A stretch of 64,000 nt of DNA from Citrobacter sp. (GCA_019415335.1 DXKH01000015.1:62001-126000), one strand, 5' to 3'. Numbered from the stretch's first letter, positions 1-9,902 are shown. The notes: generated by a model not told the origin, from the letters alone. Translations and numbers: made by a program.

Positions 1-861
1 ACCGGCGTGGTGTTGGTGGCGCTGATCTCGCCGGTTCTGCTCGGTGGCCTTGTCTTCAGCGGGAAATCGCTGCAACCCAAATTTTCCAAGCTCAACCCAC
101 TGCCTGGCATCAAGCGTATGTTTTCCGCGCAGACCGGTGCGGAACTGCTGAAGGCGATTCTGAAATCCTCGCTGGTGGGCAGTGTGACGGCGCTGTATCT
201 GTGGCACAACTGGCCGGAGATGATGCGCCTGATGGCAGAGTCTCCGCGCACGGCGATGGGCAACGCGCTGGACCTCGTTGGTCTGTGTGCACTGTTGGTG
301 GTGCTGGGCGTGATCCCGATGGTGGGGTTCGACGTGATTTTCCAGATCATGAGCCATCTGAAAAAATTGCGTATGTCACGCCAGGATATCCGCGACGAAT
401 TTAAACAGAACGAAGGCGACCCTCATGTGAAGGGGCGTATCCGGCAGATGCAGCGGCAGGCGGCGAATCGGCGCATGATGAGCGACGTCCCTAATGCCGA
501 TGTCATCGTCACCAACCCGACTCACTACTCGGTGGCGCTGCAGTACGACGAGAACAAGATGAGCGCGCCGAAAGTGGTGGCGAAAGGTGCCGGACTCGTG
601 GCGCTGCGCATTCGCGAGATCGGTGCAGAGAACAAAATACCCACGCTGGAAGCGCCGCCGTTGGCACGTGCGCTTTATCGCCATGCTGAGATTGGTCAGC
701 AGATCCCCGGGCAACTGTACGCCGCCGTTGCGGAAGTCCTGGCCTGGGTCTGGCAGCTTAAACGCTGGCGACTCGCCGGTGGGGAACGTCCACCACAACC
801 TGCAAATCTTCCGGTGCCTGAAGCGCTGGATTTTATGAACGAGAAGACTACTGATGGCTAA
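1..861 (+). CDS. flhB: Flagellar type III export switch protein FlhB, 3' part
   Basis: The reading frame is open at base 1, so the start lies outside the window; about 286 of the roughly 380 residues are present. FlhB is an inner-membrane part of the flagellar export gate and switches export from rod/hook to filament substrates. Hydrophobic segments are seen in the first 110 residues. The self-cleavage motif Asn-Pro-Thr-His is encoded at about 514-525, followed by the typical cytoplasmic domain. The stop overlaps the flhA start by 8 bp, indicating translational coupling in an flhBAE operon. Length, motif and neighbours leave little doubt. Confidence 0.97.
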   Translation, partial: TGVVLVALISPVLLGGLVFSGKSLQPKFSKLNPLPGIKRMFSAQTGAELLKAILKSSLVGSVTALYLWHNWPEMMRLMAESPRTAMGNALDLVGLCALLVVLGVIPMVGFDVIFQIMSHLKKLRMSRQDIRDEFKQNEGDPHVKGRIRQMQRQAANRRMMSDVPNADVIVTNPTHYSVALQYDENKMSAPKVVAKGAGLVALRIREIGAENKIPTLEAPPLARALYRHAEIGQQIPGQLYAAVAEVLAWVWQLKRWRLAGGERPPQPANLPVPEALDFMNEKTTDG

Positions 862-2932
862 TCTGGTCGCGATGCTGCGCCTGCCCAACAACATGAAAAC
901 CACGCAGTGGCAGATCCTTGCCGGGCCGATCCTCATCCTGCTGATCCTGTCGATGATGGTCCTGCCGTTGCCGGCGTTCATCCTCGACCTGCTGTTTACC
1001 TTTAACATCGCACTGTCGATTATGGTGCTGCTGGTGGCGATGTTCACCCAGCGCACGCTGGAGTTCGCCGCGTTTCCGACCATTCTGCTGTTCACCACGC
1101 TGTTGCGTCTGGCGCTGAACGTGGCTTCCACCCGTATCATTCTGATGGACGGGCACACCGGTGCGGCGGCGGCGGGGAAGGTCGTTGAAGCGTTCGGCCA
1201 CTTCCTGGTCGGCGGTAACTTCGCTATCGGTATCGTGGTGTTCGTTATTCTCGTCATTATCAACTTTATGGTTATCACCAAAGGTGCCGGGCGTATCGCC
1301 GAAGTGGGCGCGCGCTTTGTCCTTGACGGGATGCCGGGTAAACAGATGGCGATCGACGCCGACCTTAACGCCGGTCTTATCGGCGAAGATGAGGCGAAAA
1401 AGCGTCGTTCTGAAGTGACTCAGGAAGCCGACTTCTACGGGTCGATGGACGGTGCGAGTAAGTTCGTTCGCGGTGATGCCATCGCCGGCATTCTGATTAT
1501 GGTGATTAACGTTGTGGGCGGTCTGCTGGTGGGCGTGCTGCAACACGGGATGACCATGGGACATGCAGCGGAAAGCTATACCCTGCTGACTATCGGTGAT
1601 GGTCTGGTGGCGCAGATCCCGGCACTGGTGATCTCAACTGCAGCGGGTGTCATCGTCACCCGCGTCAGTACCGATCAGGACGTCGGCGAGCAGATGGTCG
1701 GGCAGTTGTTCAGCAACCCCAGCGTGATGTTACTCAGCGCCGCGGTACTGGGTCTGTTGGGCCTGGTGCCGGGCATGCCAAACCTTGTCTTCCTGATGTT
1801 TACCGCTGCGCTGCTCGGACTGGCCTGGTGGATCCGGGGCCGTGAACAGAAGGCACCTGCCGAGCCACAGCCGACTAAAGTTCCGGAAAACAACTCGGTG
1901 GTGGAAGCCACCTGGAACGATGTGCAACTGGAAGACTCTCTCGGCATGGAAGTGGGTTATCGCCTGATCCCGATGGTCGATTTTCAGCAGGACGGTGAAT
2001 TGCTGGGGCGTATCCGCAGTATCCGTAAAAAGTTTGCCCAGGACATGGGCTTTCTGCCGCCGGTGGTACACATCCGCGACAATATGGATCTGCAACCGGC
2101 GCATTATCGCATTCTGATGAAAGGGGTGGAGATTGGCAGCGGTGACGCCTATCCGGGGCGTTGGCTGGCGATCAACCCGGGTACGGCGGCGGGCACATTA
2201 CCGGGCGAGCAGACGGTTGACCCGGCATTTGGTCTGGACGCGATCTGGATCGAAAGCGCCTTAAAAGAGCAGGCGCAGATTCAGGGCTTTACCGTGGTGG
2301 AAGCCAGTACCGTGGTCGCCACGCATCTGAACCACCTGATTGGTCAGTACGCGGCGGAACTGTTCGGTCGTCAGGAGGCGCAGCAACTGCTGGATCGCGT
2401 GTCGCAGGAGATGCCGAAGCTGACCGAAGATTTAGTGCCTGGTGTGGTGACCCTGACCACGCTTCATAAAGTGTTGCAGAACCTGCTGGACGAAAAAGTA
2501 CCGATTCGCGATATGCGTACCATTCTGGAAACGCTGGCGGAACATGCGCCGCTGCAGAGCGATCCGCATGAACTCACGGCGGTGGTCCGCGTGGCGCTCG
2601 GGCGGGCTATCACTCAGCAGTGGTTCCCGGGCAACCATGAGGTCAGCGTGATTGGCCTCGACACGGCGCTGGAACGTCTGCTGTTGCAGGCGCTACAGGG
2701 CGGTGGTGGACTGGAGCCGGGCCTTGCCGACCGTCTGTTGGCGCAAACCCAGGAGGCGTTGTCCCGCCAGGAGATGCTGGGTGCGCCACCGGTGCTGTTG
2801 GTGAACCACGCGTTGCGTCCACTGCTGTCGCGCTTCCTGCGTCGCAGTCTGCCGCAACTGGTCGTGCTGTCGAACATGGAACTGTCCGATAACCGTAACA
2901 TCCGCATGACGGCGACCATTGGAGGTAAATAA
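854..2932 (+). CDS. flhA: Flagellar export apparatus protein FlhA
   Basis: A 692-residue protein, the usual enterobacterial length. FlhA forms the nonameric export gate of the flagellar type III system. The N-terminal half is made of membrane helices and contains the FHIPEP signature (LNVASTR near residue 85); a cytoplasmic loop rich in charged residues follows, more helices run to about residue 330, and the large cytoplasmic substrate/chaperone docking domain fills the rest. The ATG overlaps the end of flhB and the stop overlaps the flhE start, so the three genes are one operon. Confidence 0.98.
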   Translation: MANLVAMLRLPNNMKTTQWQILAGPILILLILSMMVLPLPAFILDLLFTFNIALSIMVLLVAMFTQRTLEFAAFPTILLFTTLLRLALNVASTRIILMDGHTGAAAAGKVVEAFGHFLVGGNFAIGIVVFVILVIINFMVITKGAGRIAEVGARFVLDGMPGKQMAIDADLNAGLIGEDEAKKRRSEVTQEADFYGSMDGASKFVRGDAIAGILIMVINVVGGLLVGVLQHGMTMGHAAESYTLLTIGDGLVAQIPALVISTAAGVIVTRVSTDQDVGEQMVGQLFSNPSVMLLSAAVLGLLGLVPGMPNLVFLMFTAALLGLAWWIRGREQKAPAEPQPTKVPENNSVVEATWNDVQLEDSLGMEVGYRLIPMVDFQQDGELLGRIRSIRKKFAQDMGFLPPVVHIRDNMDLQPAHYRILMKGVEIGSGDAYPGRWLAINPGTAAGTLPGEQTVDPAFGLDAIWIESALKEQAQIQGFTVVEASTVVATHLNHLIGQYAAELFGRQEAQQLLDRVSQEMPKLTEDLVPGVVTLTTLHKVLQNLLDEKVPIRDMRTILETLAEHAPLQSDPHELTAVVRVALGRAITQQWFPGNHEVSVIGLDTALERLLLQALQGGGGLEPGLADRLLAQTQEALSRQEMLGAPPVLLVNHALRPLLSRFLRRSLPQLVVLSNMELSDNRNIRMTATIGGK

Positions 2933-3324
2933 TGCGCAAATTTCTTTGGTTGTTACTTTTCCCGCTGGCGGCACAGGCTGCCGGGGAAGGGGCGTGGCAG
3001 GCCAGCAGTATCGGCATTACCCTGAACCATCGTGGAGTGTCGGCCTCGTCGGCACCGCTTTCATCCAGCCAGCCCGTCTCCGGTCTGATGACGCTGGTTG
3101 CCTGGCGGTATGAGCTGAATGGCCCGACGCCTGCCGGTTTACGGGTGCGCTTATGCTCCCAATCCCGCTGTGTGGAGATAGAAGGGCAGAGCGGCACCAC
3201 GCTGGCATTTAGCAATGTTCCCGCCGTTGAACCGCTGCGTTTCATCTGGGAGGTCCCCGGTGGCGGTCGTTTAATCCCCGCACTGAAAGTTCAGAGCAAT
3301 CAGGTGATTGTGAACTATCGATAA
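2932..3324 (+). CDS. flhE: Flagellar periplasmic protein FlhE
   Basis: A 130-residue protein with a Sec signal peptide (KFLWLLLFPLAAQAAG, cleavage after AQA near residue 16). In Salmonella and E. coli FlhE is a periplasmic protein that limits proton leakage through the export apparatus. Its ATG overlaps the flhA stop (TAATG) and GGAGG lies just upstream. It is the last gene of the operon; rhiT starts 263 bp later behind its own regulatory region. Confidence 0.95.
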   Translation: MRKFLWLLLFPLAAQAAGEGAWQASSIGITLNHRGVSASSAPLSSSQPVSGLMTLVAWRYELNGPTPAGLRVRLCSQSRCVEIEGQSGTTLAFSNVPAVEPLRFIWEVPGGGRLIPALKVQSNQVIVNYR

Positions 3325-3397
3325 CCGGCATTCTCCTCATCAGGCAGCGGCGTAAACTGCTGCCTGACTCGCATTTTTGACCTCACCTTTTGATTGA

Positions 3398-3416
3398 AAA
3401 GAAACGCTGTTTTATA
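3398..3416. promoter_or_regulatory. Probable KdgR operator upstream of rhiTN
   Basis: AAAGAAACGCTGTTTTATA agrees at 17 of 18 defined positions or nearly so (two mismatches in total) with the published KdgR consensus AATRAAAYRNYRTTTYATT. KdgR is the IclR-type repressor of pectin catabolism, which fits the rhamnogalacturonide genes downstream. The site lies 170-190 bp before the rhiT start codon. Confidence 0.65.
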
Positions 3417-3441
3417 AATCGGTGACACGTGTTGCCGGTCT

Positions 3442-3488
3442 CTTTGCGTTTTTGCCAGTTCACACCCGCAGGTGGCAAAAACGCAAAG
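3442..3488. promoter_or_regulatory. 16-bp perfect inverted repeat in the rhiT leader
   Basis: CTTTGCGTTTTTGCCA (3442-3457) is repeated exactly inverted at 3473-3488 with a 15-bp spacer. No T-tract follows, so it is not a simple terminator. The arm and spacer sizes resemble the paired inverted half-sites bound by AraC-type activators such as RhaS (17-bp arms, 16-bp spacer), which is known to activate Dickeya rhiTN. An RNA hairpin acting on translation is the alternative. Confidence 0.55.
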
Positions 3489-3587
3489 GTATCCCACTTT
3501 GTAAGCTTCTACTGTAGCCGTGTAAGTACTCCCTTTGGCGCAGCCAACCGGCCGGGAGTCCCCCAACCATTTGCAGGGTTAACGGCA

Positions 3588-5171
3588 ATGAAAACACGTA
3601 AAATCGGATTGCTGAATTATTTCGCCTATGGCTCAGGCGATTTCCTCGGTGCAGGCACCACGGCGCTCACGGCTGCCTGGCTGCTTTATTTCTATACGAC
3701 GTTCTGCGGACTTTCCCCCATCGAAGCGACCTTTATTTTTGCGGCTGCAAGGGTGTTGGATGCCGTTGTCAGTCCGCTGATGGGCTTTTTAACCGACAAC
3801 TTCGGTTCCACCTGGCTCGGTAAGCGCTTTGGCCGGCGTAAATTCTTTATCTTGCTGGGGATCCCGTGCGTATTCAGCTATTCGCTGATGTGGGTAGGGG
3901 ATATGAGCTTCTGGTATTACCTGCTGACTTATCTGCTGTTTGATATCGTCTATACCATGATCCTGGTACCTTACGAGACGCTGGTACCGGAGATGACCGA
4001 TGATTTCAAACAGAAAACCAAGTTTTCCGGCGCGCGTATCGGTATGGCGCAAATGTCCGCCATTCTGGCCTCTTTCCTGCCCGGCATTTTGCTAACCGCG
4101 TTTGGCAAGGACAACCCGATCTCCTTCTTTTATGCCAGCCTGGTGTTCTCGGTACTGTGTGCACTGATGCTGACTTTTGTCTGGTTCTTTACCTGGGAAC
4201 GTCCGCGTGAAGAGTGGACGGAAGCGGCGCTGCGAGCGGAAGAAGAGAAAAAGAGTCTGACCTTCAACCAGAGCATGAACCGCCTGTTTGTCGAGTTAAG
4301 TTCTACCCTGCGGATCAAGATTTTCCGTCAGCATCTGGGAATGTACCTCGGCGGTTATATCGCGCAGGATGTGTTCAACGCGGTCTTCACTTACTACGTG
4401 GTGTTTGTTCTGATGCAGGAAGCATCAATGGCGTCGACACTGCTCGGCACGATGGCGATCTTCCAGTTTATTGCCGTTATCGCGATGATCCCGCTGTGCA
4501 TCCGCTTTGGACCCGCGCCTTCCTATCGGATGGTGGTGGTGTTGTTTGGTTTGAGTTCACTCTCTTATGCCGTGCTTTACTACGCCGGATTGAGCGACGT
4601 CTATTCCCTGTTGCTGTTGGTTTCTGCGATAGCGGGCCTGGGGCGTGGCGGGATCAACTACGTGCCGTGGAATACTTACACCTACATTGCGGATGTGGAT
4701 GAAGTCATTACCGGTCAGCGTCGTGAAGGGATCTTCGCCGGGATTATGACCCTGACGCGTAAAGCGTCGCAGGCAGGGGCGGTAATGCTGGTCGGGATTG
4801 TCATGCAGATGTCGGGCTTTGTCTCCGGGCAGAGCACGCAACCCGAAGCGGTCAGCCATACTATTCTGCTGATCCTCAGTTGCGGTACGCTGCTGGTGCT
4901 GGCCTGCGGCTTCCTGGTCTCCCTGCGCTTCAAACTGAATTTACACACCCACAGTACGCTGCGTGAAGAGACAGTGAAAATGCGTGAATCCGATCGTGCA
5001 ATGCCGGAAAGCATAACCCCACAGGCTCGCGCCACCGTCGAGATGCTCGCCGGACTGCCGTATGAGTCGCTTTGGGGTAACAACAACATTGGTTATCTGA
5101 ATCGTAATAAACCTGCGGCCCCTTCACTGAAGCAGGCAGCGATATTGAATTCGACTTACAACAGAGGTTAA
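3588..5171 (+). CDS. rhiT: GPH/MFS family rhamnogalacturonide transporter (RhiT-like)
   Basis: A 527-residue membrane protein with about 12 hydrophobic segments, typical of the glycoside-pentoside-hexuronide:cation symporters (MelB-like N-terminus YFAYGSGDFLGAGTTALTAAW). The ATG at 3588 is chosen because the transporter homology begins there; the longer in-frame extension from 3429 runs through the inverted repeat and is not protein-like. A hydrophilic tail of about 60 residues follows the last helix. It sits 4 bp before an unsaturated rhamnogalacturonyl hydrolase gene, the arrangement of Dickeya rhiTN. Substrate is inferred from that pairing and from the KdgR box. Confidence 0.8.
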   Translation: MKTRKIGLLNYFAYGSGDFLGAGTTALTAAWLLYFYTTFCGLSPIEATFIFAAARVLDAVVSPLMGFLTDNFGSTWLGKRFGRRKFFILLGIPCVFSYSLMWVGDMSFWYYLLTYLLFDIVYTMILVPYETLVPEMTDDFKQKTKFSGARIGMAQMSAILASFLPGILLTAFGKDNPISFFYASLVFSVLCALMLTFVWFFTWERPREEWTEAALRAEEEKKSLTFNQSMNRLFVELSSTLRIKIFRQHLGMYLGGYIAQDVFNAVFTYYVVFVLMQEASMASTLLGTMAIFQFIAVIAMIPLCIRFGPAPSYRMVVVLFGLSSLSYAVLYYAGLSDVYSLLLLVSAIAGLGRGGINYVPWNTYTYIADVDEVITGQRREGIFAGIMTLTRKASQAGAVMLVGIVMQMSGFVSGQSTQPEAVSHTILLILSCGTLLVLACGFLVSLRFKLNLHTHSTLREETVKMRESDRAMPESITPQARATVEMLAGLPYESLWGNNNIGYLNRNKPAAPSLKQAAILNSTYNRG

Positions 5172-5175
5172 CGAT

Positions 5176-6315
5176 ATGAAGGTTTGGCCTGTCAAACAGA
5201 GCCCGTTACTGCGTCAGCCGGAACGTTTTATCTCCCGGGAGGAGCTGAAAGCGTTAATTCAGACCGTGACGAACAATCTGGTGAACATTAAGGACGAGAC
5301 GGGACAATTTCTGCTGCGCCTCGACGATGGCCGCGTGATTGACACCAAGGGCTGGGCAGGGTGGGAATGGACGCACGGCGTCGGACTGTACGGGATGTAT
5401 CAGTACTACCAGCAGACCGGCGATGAAACGATGCGCGACATCATCGACAACTGGTTCACCGACCGCTTTGCCGAAGGGGCAACGACCAAAAACGTCAACA
5501 CGATGGCACCCTTCCTGACTCTGGCGTATCGCTATGAAGAGACGCGTAATCCGGCTTATCTGCCGTGGCTTGACGCGTGGGCGGAATGGGCAATGTATGA
5601 GATGCCGCGTACCGATCACGGCGGTATGCAGCACATCACGCTGGCGGAAGAGAATCATCAGCAGATGTGGGATGACACGTTGATGATGACGGTACTGCCG
5701 CTGGCGAAAATCGGTAAGTTGCTTGAGCGTCCAGAATATGTGGAAGAGGCGACCTATCAGTTTCTGCTGCACGTACAGAATCTGATGGACCGGGAGACCG
5801 GCCTGTGGTTCCACGGCTGGAATTACGACGGACATCATAACTTTGCCAGTGCCCGCTGGGCGCGCGGCAATAGCTGGCTGACTATCGTTATCCCGGACTT
5901 CCTCGAGCTGGTGGATTTGCCGCAAAACAACGCCGTACGCCGCTATCTGGTGCAGGTGCTGAATGCGCAGATTGCCGCGTTGGCGAACTGCCAGGATGAG
6001 AGCGGGCTGTGGCACACGCTGCTTGACGATCCACACTCCTACCTGGAAGCCTCCGCTACCGCAGGGTTCGCCTACGGGATTCTAAAAGCGGTGCGTAAGC
6101 GCTATGTCAGTGCGGAGTATGCCGACGTGGCGGAAAAAGCGATTCGTGGCATTGTGCGGAATATTTCACCGCAAGGGGAGTTGCTGCAAACTTCTTTTGG
6201 CACGGGAATGGGGCATGATCTCGACTTCTATCGGGCCATTCCGTTGACGTCTATGCCCTACGGCCAGGCGATGGCGATGCTGTGTCTGACGGAGTATTTG
6301 CGCAAGTATTTTTGA
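5176..6315 (+). CDS. rhiN: Unsaturated rhamnogalacturonyl hydrolase, GH105 family (RhiN/YteR-like)
   Basis: A 379-residue protein without a signal peptide, the usual size of GH105 (YteR/YesR/RhiN) enzymes, which remove the unsaturated galacturonyl residue from lyase-made rhamnogalacturonan oligosaccharides in the cytoplasm. Family hallmarks are the WEWTHGVGLYGMYQYY segment near residue 60, the WDDTLMMTVLPLA segment near residue 165 with the catalytic-region Asp, and RWARGNSWL near residue 225. It starts 4 bp after rhiT and is surely cotranscribed with it. It is convergent with argS and separated from it by a REP-type repeat and a shared terminator. Confidence 0.85.
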   Translation: MKVWPVKQSPLLRQPERFISREELKALIQTVTNNLVNIKDETGQFLLRLDDGRVIDTKGWAGWEWTHGVGLYGMYQYYQQTGDETMRDIIDNWFTDRFAEGATTKNVNTMAPFLTLAYRYEETRNPAYLPWLDAWAEWAMYEMPRTDHGGMQHITLAEENHQQMWDDTLMMTVLPLAKIGKLLERPEYVEEATYQFLLHVQNLMDRETGLWFHGWNYDGHHNFASARWARGNSWLTIVIPDFLELVDLPQNNAVRRYLVQVLNAQIAALANCQDESGLWHTLLDDPHSYLEASATAGFAYGILKAVRKRYVSAEYADVAEKAIRGIVRNISPQGELLQTSFGTGMGHDLDFYRAIPLTSMPYGQAMAMLCLTEYLRKYF

Positions 6316-6348
6316 TTGCTCAGGCAGGATAATGCCTTCAAAGGGTAT

Positions 6349-6432
6349 GCCTGATGCGCTTTGCTTATCAGGCCTACGGGATCCTGCGGCTTCTGGAACA
6401 GTGTAGGCCTGATAAGGCGTAGCCGCATCAGG
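6349..6432. repeat. REP/BIME-type palindromic repeat
   Basis: Two inverted copies of a REP-like unit (GCCTGATGCG...TATCAGGCCTAC and GTAGGCCTGATAAGGCG...GCATCAGG) lie in the convergent gap between rhiN and argS. Such repeats are typical of 3' intergenic spaces in enterobacteria. Confidence 0.85.
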
Positions 6433-6462
6433 TAATCCCGGCTGTTAAGGCCTCAAAAAAAC

Positions 6463-6488
6463 AAAACCCGGCTTTCGCCGGGTTTTTT
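6463..6488. terminator. Bidirectional intrinsic terminator between rhiN and argS
   Basis: AAAACCCGGC-TTTC-GCCGGGTTTTTT forms a GC-rich stem with T-tracts on both strands. It serves argS on the minus strand and can also stop rhiN transcription. Confidence 0.9.
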
Positions 6489-6504
6489 CATCGCTAAGCG
6501 CGTA

Positions 6505-8238
6505 TTACATCCGTTCTACGGTTTCGATTCCCAGGGTATCCAGACCGAGCTTTAACGTTTTTGCCGTCAGTAGCGCCAGTTTCAGGCGGCTATTACGGAC
6601 GTCTTCATTTTCTGCGCTCAGAATTGGGCAGTGCTCGTAGAAGCCGGAGAACAGACCGGCGACGTCATACAGATATGCGCACATCACATGCGGCGTTCCT
6701 TCACGTGCGACCACGGTCAGGGTCTCTTCGAACTGCAGAAGACGGGCAGCCAGTTGCGCTTCGCGATCTTCGCTGAGCTGTACCTTCGCGTTCACCAGGT
6801 CTTTTTCATCCAGGCCAGACTTACGGAATACCGACAGCACACGGGTGTAGGCGTACTGCATGTATGGCGCAGTGTTACCTTCGAACGCCAACATGTTGTC
6901 CCAGTCGAAGATGTAGTCGGTAGTACGGTTTTTGGACAAATCAGCATATTTCACCGCGCCAATACCGACGGCGTTAGCCAGTTTTTCCAGTTCGTCCGCC
7001 GGCATATCCGGGTTCTTCTCACTCACCAGGCGACGGGCGCGTTCCAGCGCTTCGTCCAGCAGGTCAGCCAGTTTCACGGTGCCACCCGCGCGGGTTTTGA
7101 ACGGTTTGCCGTCTTTACCCAGCATCATGCCGAACATGTGGTGTTCCAGCGGCACGGAGTCCGGCACATAACCGGCTTTACGCACGATGGTCCACGCCTG
7201 CATCAGATGCTGGTGCTGACGAGAGTCGATGTAATAGAGCACGCGATCGGCATGCAGCGTCTCATAACGGTACTTGGCGCAGGCAATATCGGTGGTGGTG
7301 TACAGATAACCGCCATCTTTCTTCTGAATGATGACCCCCATCGGTTCACCTTCCTTGTTTTTATACTCATCAAGGAATACTACGGTGGCGCCTTCGCTTT
7401 CGACGGCCAGACCTTTGGCTTTCAGATCGGCAACAATCCCCGGCAGCATCGGGTTGTACAGACTTTCGCCCATCACATCGTCGCGGGTCAGGGTCACGTT
7501 CAGACGGTCATAGGTGATCTGGTTCTGGGACATAGTGATGTCGACCAGTTTGCGCCACATTTGCAGGAAGTATTCGTCGCCACCCTGCAGTTTCACCACG
7601 TAGCTACGTGCGCGCTCGGCGAAGGCTTCGTCTTCGTCGTAGTGTTTTTTGGCTTCACGATAGAAATCTTCGAGATCCGCCAGCGCCATTTCACCGGCGT
7701 TTTCCTGCTGCTGTTTTTCCAGATACGCAATCAGCATCCCGAACTGGGTGCCCCAGTCGCCGACGTGGTTGGCACGAATCACATGGTGGCCGAGGAACTC
7801 AAGGGTACGCACGGCGGCATCACCGATGATGGTGGAACGCAGATGGCCGACGTGCATCTCTTTCGCCACGTTCGGCGCGGAGTAATCGATAACCACCGTC
7901 TGCTTCGCCGGTTTTGCCACGCCGAGACGATCGGAGGTTAGCGCCTGTTCCACGTGTTCCGCCAGGAACGCCGGGGCGAGGAAAATATTGATAAAGCCAG
8001 GGCCCGCGATTTCAACTTTGCTGGCGATACCGTTCAGATCCAGATGAGTCAGCACCTGCTCAGCCAGTTGTCGCGGAGCCATACCCAGTTTTTTGGCCAC
8101 TGCCATCATGCCGTTGGCCTGATAGTCGCCGAACTGTACTTTTGCTGACTGACGAACCTGCGGTTCGCAATCTGCAGGCGCACCTGCAGCAATCATGGCC
8201 TGACTGACTTTTTCTGAGAGAAGAGCCTGAATATTCAC
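6505..8238 (-). CDS. argS: Arginyl-tRNA synthetase
   Basis: A 577-residue class Ia synthetase that charges tRNA-Arg. The N-terminal additional domain is followed by the HIGH-type signature as HVGHLRS near residue 130, and the C-terminal anticodon-binding helical domain ends in GIETVERM. Length equals that of the E. coli enzyme. It is monocistronic, divergent from yecM, and ends at the strong hairpin at 6463-6488. Confidence 0.98.
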   Translation of the reverse strand: MNIQALLSEKVSQAMIAAGAPADCEPQVRQSAKVQFGDYQANGMMAVAKKLGMAPRQLAEQVLTHLDLNGIASKVEIAGPGFINIFLAPAFLAEHVEQALTSDRLGVAKPAKQTVVIDYSAPNVAKEMHVGHLRSTIIGDAAVRTLEFLGHHVIRANHVGDWGTQFGMLIAYLEKQQQENAGEMALADLEDFYREAKKHYDEDEAFAERARSYVVKLQGGDEYFLQMWRKLVDITMSQNQITYDRLNVTLTRDDVMGESLYNPMLPGIVADLKAKGLAVESEGATVVFLDEYKNKEGEPMGVIIQKKDGGYLYTTTDIACAKYRYETLHADRVLYYIDSRQHQHLMQAWTIVRKAGYVPDSVPLEHHMFGMMLGKDGKPFKTRAGGTVKLADLLDEALERARRLVSEKNPDMPADELEKLANAVGIGAVKYADLSKNRTTDYIFDWDNMLAFEGNTAPYMQYAYTRVLSVFRKSGLDEKDLVNAKVQLSEDREAQLAARLLQFEETLTVVAREGTPHVMCAYLYDVAGLFSGFYEHCPILSAENEDVRNSRLKLALLTAKTLKLGLDTLGIETVERM

Positions 8239-8476
8239 CGGAATACCTTACGTTGATGAAGCGGGTTGATGTTTACCGCACCAGTTAAAGAATTAAGGGC
8301 GGGAGTATACTGCAAATGCCCCCCTGCGTCAGCACTGCACCGCCGCAAGCGCGGGCAGAAAATAAGCGTTAAAGGAGTGCATAAGCATGCATACTGCAAA
8401 TCCTGCAATCTACGGTTGGTTGCGAGAGGCCAACAGAGTAAATTAGCGGCTTTGAACACCGATATGAGCTTTTATT

Positions 8477-9046
8477 ATGGCGAACTGGCAGACCATTGAC
8501 GAACTGCATGATATTTCCGCAGATTTACCGCGATTCACTCAGGCGTTCACAGAACTTTCCACTCGCCTCGGTCTGGATGTTGCACCGCTTGAGGCCGATC
8601 ACATTTCTTTGCGCTGTCACCAGAATGCCACTGCCGAACGCTGGCGTCGCGGGTTTGAACACTGTGGCGAGCTGCTGTCGGAAAATACCATCAACGGCAG
8701 ACCGATTTGTCTGTTCAAACTGCATGAGCCGGTGTGCGTCGCGCACTGGCGCTTTAGCATTGTGGAACTGCCGTGGCCCGGGGAAAAGCGATATCCTCAT
8801 GAAGGGTGGGAGCACATTGAGATTGTCCTGCCGGGCTCTCCTGAAACCCTGAATGCCCGCGCGCTGGCGCTGCTTTCGGATGATGGACTGAGCCAGCCGG
8901 GCATTTTTGTGAAAACCAGTTCGCCGAAAGGGGAACACGAACGTCTGCCGAACCCGACGCTGGCGGTCACTGACGGCAAGGTGACCGTCAAATTCCACCC
9001 GTGGTCGATTGAGGCGATTGTCGCCAGCGAACAGCAACAGGAGTGA
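8477..9046 (+). CDS. yecM: VOC-superfamily protein YecM
   Basis: A 189-residue protein almost identical to E. coli YecM over its whole length (for example [17 protein letters not shown] near residue 40 and [19 protein letters not shown] near residue 150). The fold is that of the vicinal oxygen chelate superfamily and a metal-binding role has been proposed, but no reaction is established. cutC begins 2 bp after the stop, so the two genes are cotranscribed. Confidence 0.93.
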   Translation: MANWQTIDELHDISADLPRFTQAFTELSTRLGLDVAPLEADHISLRCHQNATAERWRRGFEHCGELLSENTINGRPICLFKLHEPVCVAHWRFSIVELPWPGEKRYPHEGWEHIEIVLPGSPETLNARALALLSDDGLSQPGIFVKTSSPKGEHERLPNPTLAVTDGKVTVKFHPWSIEAIVASEQQQE

Positions 9047-9048
9047 AT

Positions 9049-9795
9049 ATGACATTGCTGGAAATCTGTTGTTACAGCATGGAGTGTGCGCTCACGGCGC
9101 AGCAAAACGGTGCGGACCGCATTGAACTGTGCGCCGCGCCAAAAGAAGGGGGCTTAACGCCATCACTGGGTGTACTGCGCTCGGTGCGTCAGGTGGTGAC
9201 GATTCCGGTGCATCCGATCATTCGTCCGCGCGGTGGGGATTTTTGTTATACCGACGGTGAGTTCGCGGCGATGCTGGACGATGTACGGACCGCGCGCGAA
9301 CTGGGTTTTCCCGGACTGGTGACGGGGATTCTAGATCCTGACGGCCATGTCGATATGCCACGCATGCGGCAAATTATGGACGCGGCGGGTCCGCTGGCGG
9401 TGACCTTTCATCGCGCCTTTGATATGTGTGCTAATCCGTTAAATGCGCTAAATAATCTTGCGGAATTGGGTGTCGCCAGAGTGCTGACGTCGGGGCAAAA
9501 ATCGGACGCACTGCAAGGTTTAGCAAATATTATGGAACTTATTGCTCAACCCGGTGCTCCAATCATTATGGCCGGAGCGGGGGTTCGTGCAGAAAACCTG
9601 TTGCGTTTCCTGGATGCCGGGGTACGGGAAGTACACAGCTCCGCCGGAACCTTGCTGGTTTCACCCATGCGCTATCGCAATCCGGGTTTGTCGATGTCGA
9701 CAGACAAGCAAGCGGATGAATATTCCCGCTATGCGGTAGACGGCAAGTCGGTTGCTGAAATGAAAGGAATCATTGTTCGCCATCAGGCCAAATGA
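9049..9795 (+). CDS. cutC: Copper homeostasis family protein CutC
   Basis: A 248-residue TIM-barrel protein. The ATG at 9049 is preferred over the one two codons upstream: the family begins (M)[13 protein letters not shown] and GGAG sits at a good distance. The conserved HRAFDMC and [11 protein letters not shown] segments are present. In E. coli the copper-related phenotypes first given to cutC were traced to the MicL small RNA encoded in its 3' end, so the protein's own function remains uncertain. The 3' part of this gene carries the MicL promoter. Confidence 0.93.
   Translation: MTLLEICCYSMECALTAQQNGADRIELCAAPKEGGLTPSLGVLRSVRQVVTIPVHPIIRPRGGDFCYTDGEFAAMLDDVRTARELGFPGLVTGILDPDGHVDMPRMRQIMDAAGPLAVTFHRAFDMCANPLNALNNLAELGVARVLTSGQKSDALQGLANIMELIAQPGAPIIMAGAGVRAENLLRFLDAGVREVHSSAGTLLVSPMRYRNPGLSMSTDKQADEYSRYAVDGKSVAEMKGIIVRHQAK
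9534..9562 (+). promoter_or_regulatory. Sigma-E promoter of MicL inside cutC
   Basis: GGAACTT (9534-9540), the sigma-E -35 motif, is followed after 17 bp by TCCAA (9558-9562), an acceptable sigma-E -10. A start near 9569 would give a transcript of about 307 nt to the terminator, the size reported for full-length E. coli MicL. Confidence 0.7.
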
Positions 9796-9875
9796 TTTTT
9801 ACCGTTGCATCATGTCGCCCAATATGATGCTTGCTCGTACCAGGCCCCTGCCCATTCAACAGGGGCCTTTTTTTA
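9569..9875 (+). ncRNA. micL: MicL small RNA (3'-UTR sRNA of cutC)
   Basis: The position (3' end of cutC), the sigma-E promoter, the expected length and the terminal hairpin all agree with MicL, the sigma-E dependent sRNA that represses synthesis of the major lipoprotein Lpp. The processed short form would be roughly the last 80 nt, about 9795-9875. Identification rests on location and signals, not on an alignment. Confidence 0.75.
9842..9874 (+). terminator. Terminator of cutC/MicL
   Basis: AGGCCCCTG-CCCATTCAA-CAGGGGCCT followed by seven T forms a strong intrinsic terminator. Confidence 0.93.
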
Positions 9876-9902
9876 TGCAAAATTTGGCTGATGAATGACG
9901 TT

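Noticed and set aside
6631..7941. 436-codon plus-strand frame opposite argS
   Set aside because: Long antisense open frame caused by codon bias of argS; no homology expected and no SD.
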